Positions 57,820-64,000 of a stretch of 64,000 bases of DNA are shown here, piece after piece; positions within the stretch are counted from its first letter, which is position 1; each line of letters starts with the position of its first letter. Source of the DNA: an uncultured bacterium. Lineage in GTDB: Bacteria; Muiribacteriota; Ozemobacteria; Ozemobacterales; Ozemobacteraceae. The stretch spans positions 1-64,000 of the forward strand of contig CALEDQ010000013.1 in the NCBI GenBank assembly GCA_937949615.1. Direction: 5' to 3'. The position numbers were made by a program, and so were the translations under genes. The notes under the pieces are model-generated. The model saw only the letters and a program-made list of their open reading frames with translations, was not told where the DNA came from and made no database searches.

Positions 57820-60174
57820 TTAATTTTTGTGTTTTTCCCGGGTAATGAAGGGGGAAATCAGCTTGCGAATCTGGTCTATCTGAACAGGTTTGAAGATGCA
57901 ATCATCCATGCCTGCGCTGATGCAAAGCTCTTTATCCTGTTCGACGGCATTGGCGGTCAAAGCCACGATCTGTGAGCGATGCCCCTTTCTGGCTTCGACT
58001 TTCCTGATTTCCGCGGCCGCCTGGTAGCCATCCATTTCAGGCATGAAGCAGTCGAGAATGATCAGATCGTAATTTTTGTCAGCCGCCATCTGCACGGCTG
58101 CAAGGCCATTGGCGGCAGTGTCTGGTTCGAAGCCGAGCTGCTTGAACAGCAGACAGATTACTTTCAGATTAATGGCAACGTCGTCGGCTACAAGAATTGC
58201 CAGTTTTGGTCTTTCAGCGGCAGATTCACTGCGGTTTTTCGAGATTTCAAGCACTGCTGCGGCTTCTTTTTCAGAATGCAGAACCCTTTCGGTCTGCTTT
58301 GCTATCGCAAGCGGCAGAGTGAACCAGAAGCAGGAGCCTTTATCAGGAACACTTTCGACGCCGCACTCGCCACCGATAATTTCTGTGAGGCTTTTCGCGA
58401 TCGACAGGCCGAGACCGGTCCCTTCCGCTTTTCTGGCCGAGCTCATTGCCAGCTGGGAAAATTTTCTGAACAGCTGTGACTGCTTTTCCAGAGGAATGCC
58501 GATGCCGGTGTCGCGAACGCTCAGTTTCAACAGAGCTTTTGTTTCGGTTTTTTCAAGGCACGCAACTTCGACCGTGACTCCGCCCTCGCGCGTGAACTTG
58601 ATGGCATTGCTCATGAGATTGAGAAGAATCTGGCGGATACGGATGGGATCAGAGATGAAAATTCTGGGAATATCGTTAGGATAAGCGCTTCTCAGAAAAA
58701 TGCCCTTGCTTTCAGCGCTTTGTATGAGCAGCTTGCGGCAATCATCGAGCAGGGTTTCAAGTGAAAAGGGCTCGACTTTGAGAGACATCTGACCCGCTTC
58801 AATTTTCGAAAAATCGAGAATGTCATTTATCAGATCGAGAAGAATAGTCGCCGAAGAATGAATAATCCGCAGGTATTCACGCTTTTCTTCGTCGGCTTCG
58901 GTTTCGAGTAACAGACTGACCATGCCGAGTACGCCGTTCATCGGGGTTCTGATTTCGTGGCTCATCGATGCAAGAAAATCGCTTTTGGCAATGTTTGCCG
59001 CTTCAGCCGATTCTTTGGCCTGCAACACCTCTTTTTCGGCTTTGATACGCTCGCACATGCGCCACGATGACTGCAGCAGCAGAGTCAGCTGCAGAACATC
59101 GGTCTGGTTGTATTCAGCCTCTTTATTTGCCACTCCGACAACGCAGACGATCTGCTCGTTGTCGAAAATCGGTAATGTCAAGAAGCGCTTGAGCTGAACA
59201 TGGCCCTTCGGGTAGCCCTTTTTAAGGGGGTGCTGGGCTGCAAAGTCATTGACGATAATCGGCTGCCGCTGTCGGACCGCTTCGCCCCATATGCCGGTTT
59301 TTTCGAGTTCGTAACAGGTCTGGGGGTTAACGATCGAGCATTCATGCATGACATCTTTTGACCAGGAATTCAGGATAAATTTTTGGTTTTGTTCGTTATA
59401 AAAATAAATATAGCCAATACGGCTGCCGGTAAGCTTTACCGCTTCTTCAAGCGTGAAATCCATGAGATTCTGAATGTTGCGGTCACTGAACTGAGAAACT
59501 CTCAACAGACTGCTCAGACGTTCATGGCTTATTTTCAGGTCCATTTCGATGTTCTTGCGCTCGGTAACATCGAAACAGTAGCCAATGTAACCGGCAAAGT
59601 TCCCTTCAACGTCGATGAACGGGCAGCCGATATCGAGAATCCAGCGAAATTCGCCATCATGGCGGCGCAGCCTGTATTCCATTTCAAAAAACTCGCGCTT
59701 TTTAAAGGCAGACAACCAGATATTGACGCAGCGGTCAAAATCTTCTGGGTGAACGCCACTGGCCCAGCCATTACCCATTTCCTGCTCCATCGTGCGGCCG
59801 GTGAATTTCAGCCAGGTGTCGTTAAACCAGTCACACATGGCGGAGGTATCTGACCGCCAGATAAGCGCCGGCGCCTTTGACAGAATGTCGAGGTAGTGCG
59901 GGCGGTTTTTTTCCAGCAGTTTTTGAGCCCTGGCGTGTTCTTCCATTTCTGCCGTCAACCCGCAGGCTCGGTTTTTTACGTTCTGTTCAAGCTCTTTTTT
60001 GCAGGCCTGGAGCTCTTCAACAGCGGCCCGCAGACTTGCCCTGGTCGATTGAAGCTCGATTTCAAGATTTTGCATCTGCTGGCGCAGATAAGCAGGCGAG
60101 TCGAGGTCTGTGATCCCTTTAGCTTCGGGGTGTTCCTGAACCTCCCCGATCTTATCAAAAGGCTTGTCTGTCAT
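57820..60174 (-). CDS. Hybrid sensor histidine kinase (PAS-GAF-HisKA-HATPase-REC)
   Basis: The 784-residue protein has an N-terminal coiled coil, a PAS domain (about 85-210) with its PAC tail (GYIGYCFDVTERK) and a GAF domain (about 230-375). The HisKA dimerisation domain has His406 (SHEIRTPMNG). The HATPase-c has N, G1 and G2 boxes (NAIKFTREGG, DTGIGIPLEKQ, GTGLGLSIAKSL). The C-terminal receiver has phospho-Asp708 (LDCFMPEMDG). There is no membrane segment, so it senses a cytoplasmic signal. The GAF suggests a small ligand or redox input; no cofactor Cys/His is obvious. The ATG at 60174 is chosen because longer versions overlap the photolyase gene. No separate output regulator lies nearby. 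Confidence 0.88.
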   Translation of the reverse strand: MTDKPFDKIGEVQEHPEAKGITDLDSPAYLRQQMQNLEIELQSTRASLRAAVEELQACKKELEQNVKNRACGLTAEMEEHARAQKLLEKNRPHYLDILSKAPALIWRSDTSAMCDWFNDTWLKFTGRTMEQEMGNGWASGVHPEDFDRCVNIWLSAFKKREFFEMEYRLRRHDGEFRWILDIGCPFIDVEGNFAGYIGYCFDVTERKNIEMDLKISHERLSSLLRVSQFSDRNIQNLMDFTLEEAVKLTGSRIGYIYFYNEQNQKFILNSWSKDVMHECSIVNPQTCYELEKTGIWGEAVRQRQPIIVNDFAAQHPLKKGYPKGHVQLKRFLTLPIFDNEQIVCVVGVANKEAEYNQTDVLQLTLLLQSSWRMCERIKAEKEVLQAKESAEAANIAKSDFLASMSHEIRTPMNGVLGMVSLLLETEADEEKREYLRIIHSSATILLDLINDILDFSKIEAGQMSLKVEPFSLETLLDDCRKLLIQSAESKGIFLRSAYPNDIPRIFISDPIRIRQILLNLMSNAIKFTREGGVTVEVACLEKTETKALLKLSVRDTGIGIPLEKQSQLFRKFSQLAMSSARKAEGTGLGLSIAKSLTEIIGGECGVESVPDKGSCFWFTLPLAIAKQTERVLHSEKEAAAVLEISKNRSESAAERPKLAILVADDVAINLKVICLLFKQLGFEPDTAANGLAAVQMAADKNYDLIILDCFMPEMDGYQAAAEIRKVEARKGHRSQIVALTANAVEQDKELCISAGMDDCIFKPVQIDQIRKLISPFITREKHKN

Positions 60175-60327
60175 AATGTATGGCCAACCTTTCAAAAGCT
60201 TTTGGGTGGAGCGCCGTTTATTGCCAGTTATTGACAAAGTATAACACGTCTGGAAATTTTTGTTCGCCAACATATTTTCATAAAAATTTGTTACACTGAC
60301 CATGCTGCCGGCATACAGGAGAAAAAA

Positions 60328-61761
60328 ATGAAAGCTCTTATGTGGTTCAGGCGCGATCTGCGCATTACCGACAACCGCGCGCTCTTTGCAGCCTGCGAAA
60401 ACGGCTGTGAGACAACTGCTGTTTATGTGGTAACCCCGCAGCAGTGGCAGCAGCACGACGAATCAGCCGGCAAGCTCGCCTTCTGGCAGGCCTGTCTGCA
60501 GAAACTCGAAGCAGACCTGGCAACTCTGGGAATCGGGCTGCGGTTGCTGACTGCCCCATCTTTTTCTGAAGTGCCCCAGGCCCTGCTGCATCTGGCAAAG
60601 AGCATCGGCGCCACCGACCTTTATTTCAACAACGAATATGAGTTTAACGAAAATGTGCGCGACGATGCGGTGCTGGCTGCTTTTACCGCTGCCGGCATTG
60701 AATTACACCGATTTGACGACCGGGTTCTGCTGCCGCCCGGCAGCGTTATGACCGGCAGTGCGAGCTATTACACGGTTTTTACGCCATTCATGAAAGCCTG
60801 GCTGAAAAAAGCTGCTGAAGCAGATCTTTCGCCGTTACCGGCCCCGCAGCCACAACCAAAGCCTATAACCTCGTCTCTTGTCGCTGATAAGCCTGCCAGT
60901 GCCGCCTGGTATTGCGATTCTGTCTGGCGCAGCGACCTGTGGCCGGCCGGCGAAAAGGCGGCACAGCAGATGCTGCAGAAGTTCGCCGCCGGCAGGGTAG
61001 GGGAATACCATGAGAAACGTGATTTCCCGGGCGTAAACGGTACCAGTCTGCTGTCGCCTTATCTTGCGGCCGGAGTTCTGTCGCCCCGGCAATGTCTGGC
61101 AGCCTTGTCTGGTGGTCAAAAAAGGTGGCCGGTCGAGGGCTCCGGTGCCTGGGTCTGGCTGTCTGAGCTGGTATGGCGTGATTTTTATGCGCATGTTCTT
61201 GTCGGGTTTCCGCGCGTCAGCCGCGGGCAGCCGTTCAAGCTGCAGACAAAGGCCCTGCAGTGGAACTACGATTTCGAAAAGCTCGAAAAATGGCAGAATG
61301 GACAGACCGGCTTTCCGATCGTCGATGCCGCCATGCGCCAGCTGCGGCAGACCGGCTGGATGCACAATCGGCTGCGCATGATCGCTGCCATGTTTCTCAG
61401 CAAATATCTGTTCATCGACTGGCGGCTCGGCGAAAAGTTTTTTATGCAGTATCTGCTCGACGGCGACCTGGCCGCCAACAACGGCGGCTGGCAGTGGTCG
61501 GCTTCGACCGGCACCGATGCGGTGCCCTACTTTCGCATTTTCAACCCGTTCAGCCAGAGCAGCCGTTTCGACCCGGAAGGCACTTTTATTCGCAAATTCT
61601 GCCCCGAGCTTGCCGAAGTGCCGACCCCGGCGCTGCATGACCCGAAAAAGCTGGCCGCCGCAGTAAAATCATTGAATATCGATTACCCGCCTCTGCTCGT
61701 CGACCCGCAAAAAGCCCGGCAGCAGGTAATGGCGGCTTTTAAAGCCATCGGGCAGGCATGA
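60328..61761 (+). CDS. phr: Deoxyribodipyrimidine photolyase
   Basis: The 477-residue protein is a class I CPD photolyase. The N-terminal alpha/beta antenna domain starts LMWFRRDLRITDNRAL. The FAD-binding helical domain has WMHNRLRM and NGGWQWSASTGTDAVPYFRIFNP, with the DNA-binding and electron-transfer Trp residues. It repairs UV-induced pyrimidine dimers by light. The start follows AGGAG at 7 nt. It is divergent from the kinase; the 153-bp gap has a TTGACA at 60231 without a matching -10. It implies that the organism meets sunlight at times. Confidence 0.93.
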   Translation: MKALMWFRRDLRITDNRALFAACENGCETTAVYVVTPQQWQQHDESAGKLAFWQACLQKLEADLATLGIGLRLLTAPSFSEVPQALLHLAKSIGATDLYFNNEYEFNENVRDDAVLAAFTAAGIELHRFDDRVLLPPGSVMTGSASYYTVFTPFMKAWLKKAAEADLSPLPAPQPQPKPITSSLVADKPASAAWYCDSVWRSDLWPAGEKAAQQMLQKFAAGRVGEYHEKRDFPGVNGTSLLSPYLAAGVLSPRQCLAALSGGQKRWPVEGSGAWVWLSELVWRDFYAHVLVGFPRVSRGQPFKLQTKALQWNYDFEKLEKWQNGQTGFPIVDAAMRQLRQTGWMHNRLRMIAAMFLSKYLFIDWRLGEKFFMQYLLDGDLAANNGGWQWSASTGTDAVPYFRIFNPFSQSSRFDPEGTFIRKFCPELAEVPTPALHDPKKLAAAVKSLNIDYPPLLVDPQKARQQVMAAFKAIGQA

Positions 61762-61794
61762 TAAAACAGCCGCCGTATCAGATGCGGCGGCTGT
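61762..61794 (-). terminator. Intrinsic terminator of asnB
   Basis: On the minus strand a 10-bp stem (ACAGCCGCCG, 61794-61785 with 61775-61766), 9-nt loop, is followed by TTTTAT at 61766-61761. It abuts the phr stop. Confidence 0.8.
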
Positions 61795-61818
61795 CTGCTC
61801 GGGCTGCGGAAAGAAAAA

Positions 61819-63483
61819 TCAATAGGCCTGTTTATGCACATCGATGACGGCGCGGCCCGACGGGTCGGCCATGTTTTTGAATTTCGCATCCCATTCGAGC
61901 GCGGTCGGTGTCGAGCAGGCGACTGATTTCCAGTGCGGAACACAGCGGACTGCATGCTCGCTCGGAAAATGCTCTTCAAAAATCGACCGGTAATAATAGG
62001 CTTCTTTGGTCAGCGGCGTATTAACCGGGAATCTGAAAGCGGCATTGGCAAACATCTGGTCGGTCACCTCATGCTCGACGTGCGCTTTCAGGCTGTCGAT
62101 CCACGAATAACCGACACCGTCAGAAAACTGCTCTTTCTGCCGCCAGGCCACTTCGTGCGGCAGCATGCCGCTGAAAGCTTCGCGCAGCAGCCGTTTTTCG
62201 ATTTTGCCGTTGCCGCACATCTTGTCGACAGGGTTCAGGCGCATCGCCACATCGAGAAATTCCTTGTCGAGAAATGGCACGCGGGCTTCGACGCCCCAGG
62301 CTGCCATCGACTTGTTGGCGCGGTTGCAGTCGTAAAGGTGCAGGGCAGAGAGCTTGCGCACGGTTTCCTCATGAAATTCGCGGGCGTCCGGCGCTTTGTG
62401 AAAATACAGATAACCACCAAAAATCTCGTCAGAGCCTTCGCCCGAAAGAACCATCTTGATGCCCATCGCCTTGACATAGCGCGCCATCAGATACATTGGC
62501 GTCGAAGCGCGAATCGAGGTTACGTCATAGGTTTCGATGTGGTAGATGACGTCGCGTATGGCATCGAGGCCTTCCTGAACCGTGAAATGAATCTGGTGGT
62601 GAATGGTTCCGAGGTGATTGGCGACCTTCTGAGCGGCGGCCAGATCGGGCGAGCCTTTGAGGCCGACCGCGAATGAATGCAGCTGCGGCCACCAGGCTTC
62701 AGACTGACAGTCGTTTTCAATGCGCCGTGCCGCATATTTTTTGGTGATTGCTGAAATGACCGAGGAGTCAAGACCGCCGGAAAGCAGAACGCCATAGGGC
62801 ACGTCGCACATCAGCTGGCGCTTGACCGCTTCTTCGAGGGCACCTCTGAGATCTTCAAGACAGGTCTGGTTGTCTTTTACCGCATCAAAGCTTTCCCAGT
62901 CACGGGTGTAATAGCGCTTGAGCTCGCCATCGCCGCTCCAGAGATAATGCCCCGGAGGAAAAACTTCTATGGTCTTGCAGACAGGCACGAGAGCCTTTAA
63001 TTCAGAAGCCACGTAGAAATTTCCGTGCTCATCGCGGCCGGTATAGAGCGGAACGATGCCGATGTGATCGCGGCCGATCAGGTAGGCATCTTTTTCTGCA
63101 TCGTAAAGAACGAAAGCGAATATGCCGTTGATATCATCGAGAAAGGCCGGGCCTTTTTCTTTGTAGAGGGCGAGAAGAACTTCGCAGTCTGATTTTGTCT
63201 GAAACTGAAAATCGACTTTGAGGTCTTTTTCAAGTTCCTTGTGGTTGTAGATTTCACCATTAACGGCGAGAACGTGCGTTTTTTCAGGGTTATACAGAGG
63301 CTGGGCACCATTGCCGGGGTCGACGATCGACAGACGTTCGTGCACCAGAATCGCGCGGTCGGAAGTGTAGATTCCAGACCAGTCGGGGCCGCGATGCCGC
63401 AGCTTTTTCGACATTTCGAGGGCGGTCTTTCTCAGGGCGGTGGCGTTGGATCTGATGTTCAGAATCGCAAAAATAGAGCACAT
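61819..63483 (-). CDS. asnB: Asparagine synthetase B (glutamine-hydrolysing)
   Basis: The 554-residue enzyme has the Ntn glutaminase domain (nucleophile Cys2 in MCSIFAI, with RGPDWSGIY near 33-41). The synthetase domain carries the pyrophosphatase loop LLSGGLDSSVISA near 235 and the segment VLSGEGSDEIFGGYLYFH. The length equals E. coli AsnB. It makes asparagine from aspartate, glutamine and ATP. The start is at 63483, with AGAGG 9 nt before it, since Cys2 must follow the Met directly. It is convergent with phr, and its terminator lies next to the phr stop. Its own promoter lies 70-100 bp upstream. Confidence 0.95.
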   Translation of the reverse strand: MCSIFAILNIRSNATALRKTALEMSKKLRHRGPDWSGIYTSDRAILVHERLSIVDPGNGAQPLYNPEKTHVLAVNGEIYNHKELEKDLKVDFQFQTKSDCEVLLALYKEKGPAFLDDINGIFAFVLYDAEKDAYLIGRDHIGIVPLYTGRDEHGNFYVASELKALVPVCKTIEVFPPGHYLWSGDGELKRYYTRDWESFDAVKDNQTCLEDLRGALEEAVKRQLMCDVPYGVLLSGGLDSSVISAITKKYAARRIENDCQSEAWWPQLHSFAVGLKGSPDLAAAQKVANHLGTIHHQIHFTVQEGLDAIRDVIYHIETYDVTSIRASTPMYLMARYVKAMGIKMVLSGEGSDEIFGGYLYFHKAPDAREFHEETVRKLSALHLYDCNRANKSMAAWGVEARVPFLDKEFLDVAMRLNPVDKMCGNGKIEKRLLREAFSGMLPHEVAWRQKEQFSDGVGYSWIDSLKAHVEHEVTDQMFANAAFRFPVNTPLTKEAYYYRSIFEEHFPSEHAVRCVPHWKSVACSTPTALEWDAKFKNMADPSGRAVIDVHKQAY

Positions 63484-63552
63484 CTGTGTGAACCTCTTTT
63501 ATTTATGGGTGCCCCGTATTGGGGGGTATCCGGCCGGACTTGAGGACGCCAT

Positions 63553-63581
63553 ATAATACAGGAGGCGGCACCTGATTACAA
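63553..63581 (-). promoter_or_regulatory. Sigma70-type promoter for asnB
   Basis: On the minus strand TTGTAA (63581-63576), 17-bp spacer and TATTAT (63558-63553), 70 bp before the start codon. Confidence 0.6.
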
Positions 63582-63647
63582 TAGGTTTCAAGCGGAGATT
63601 TCTGTCAGATCGGCCGCTGGCATGCTTTGGCTGCTTCTGCGCCTTGC

Positions 63648-64000
63648 CTACGCTTCGAAAAGGGTTTTGACAATCGCTTTTTCCGGCTTTTCTCGGTCGA
63701 AAAGAACTTCGATAGAAGTGCCTGGAATCAGCGCCATTACCGCTGCAGTTTTATGCACCGGCATCCATGACGCAAAGCGTTTGCCATCATATTCAAAGGC
63801 GAATTCGAGACGGCCGCGGTCACGCACGATGCGCAGACCGGTAACTACAGCCCGGGCAGGAATGCCGTGTTCGAAAAGCCGGGCGATGTGACTGATGCGG
63901 TCGGCAAGAGTCAGAGCAAAAGTTGCTGAAATCAGGAGCGGCAGCCATGACGGAAGATGCGCTGCACCTGGCCGCAGATACGGGAAAGCATAATGGATGC
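63648..64000 (-). CDS. Partial gene: DUF3592-like membrane protein (C-terminal part)
   Basis: A minus-strand frame runs into the window edge without a start and ends at TAG (63650-63648). It codes for at least 117 residues. A membrane helix (LPSWLPLLISATFALTLADR) is followed by AVVTGLRIVRDRGRLEFAFEYDGKR (shown in two parts: AVVTGLRIVRDRGR and LEFAFEYDGKR). The latter resembles the beta-rich segment of DUF3592 proteins. A second membrane segment is weak. The rest of the gene is beyond 64000. The good codon use and conserved pattern make it real. Function is unknown for the family. Confidence 0.65.
   Translation of the reverse strand, partial: IHYAFPYLRPGAAHLPSWLPLLISATFALTLADRISHIARLFEHGIPARAVVTGLRIVRDRGRLEFAFEYDGKRFASWMPVHKTAAVMALIPGTSIEVLFDREKPEKAIVKTLFEA

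Noticed and set aside
60231..60236. TTGACA as the -35 of a phr promoter
   Set aside because: No acceptable -10 hexamer lies 16-18 bp downstream.
60175..60456. Longer start for the hybrid kinase (878 residues)
   Set aside because: The extension overlaps the photolyase coding sequence by 129 bp and has no domain; the ATG at 60174 is kept.

Overview
The window is 64 kb of bacterial chromosome with about 42 genes. It has a typical Gram-negative gene set: Sfp-type phosphopantetheinyl transferase, secreted proteins with Sec signals, MscS, IspH and ModABC. Its sigma70-like promoters have 17-18 bp spacers and its ribosome sites are of GGAGG type. GC content is moderately high, except for an AT-rich stretch at the left end. 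No rRNA, tRNA, CRISPR array or prophage was seen. The many secreted or membrane proteins of unknown function, with PUFA and olefin synthases, suggest a little-studied lineage. A member of an uncultivated phylum such as Riflebacteria is a guess; the sequence does not prove any taxon.

Left end (1-9250). An AT-rich membrane-protein gene lies next to a palindrome with the box signature of an integron attC site, so it may be a gene cassette. Next come a non-coding stretch rich in small repeats and the three-gene operon MoxR ATPase / DUF58 / transglutaminase-like protein, whose genes overlap by ATGA. An M23 peptidase and two unknown envelope proteins follow. At 9252-16207 are an ABC-F ATPase, a GNAT acetyltransferase, modABC, a convergent pair of ispH and a YdjM-like membrane protein, and a tiny Lys-rich protein gene whose 3' end is duplicated in tandem.

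Centre (16442-41044). The main feature is a 19.3-kb minus-strand run pfaA-pfaBC-oleA-oleB-oleC-oleD, with gaps of 33 bp or less. PfaA is KS-MAT-4xACP-KR-DH. PfaBC is KS-CLF-AT-DH-DH, with the PfaB acyltransferase fused in. Together they should make a polyunsaturated acyl chain. OleABCD should join two acyl chains head to head into a long-chain olefin through a beta-keto acid, beta-hydroxy acid and beta-lactone. The missing enoyl reductase (pfaD) and carrier-activating enzyme (pfaE) lie 3 kb upstream as a second operon, beyond a cupin gene and a gene for a secreted enzyme with the catalytic motifs of animal protein-arginine deiminases. The locus therefore looks like a dedicated factory for very long polyunsaturated hydrocarbons.

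Right part (41201-64000). Here are a CvfB-like RNA-binding protein, a methyltransferase, a secretin-domain secreted protein, an Rpn-type PD-(D/E)XK protein with 12-bp repeats and a Uma2-type nuclease-fold protein. A cation/proton antiporter follows, preceded by a clear fluoride riboswitch with its own promoter and a mutually exclusive terminator. Then come proline dehydrogenase, a locus of unknown role (divergent P-loop protein, MscS channel, membrane TPR protein, 1095-residue secreted coiled-coil/PKD protein), a TerB/zinc-ribbon membrane protein, a hybrid histidine kinase, a photolyase, asparagine synthetase B and a partial gene running off the edge.
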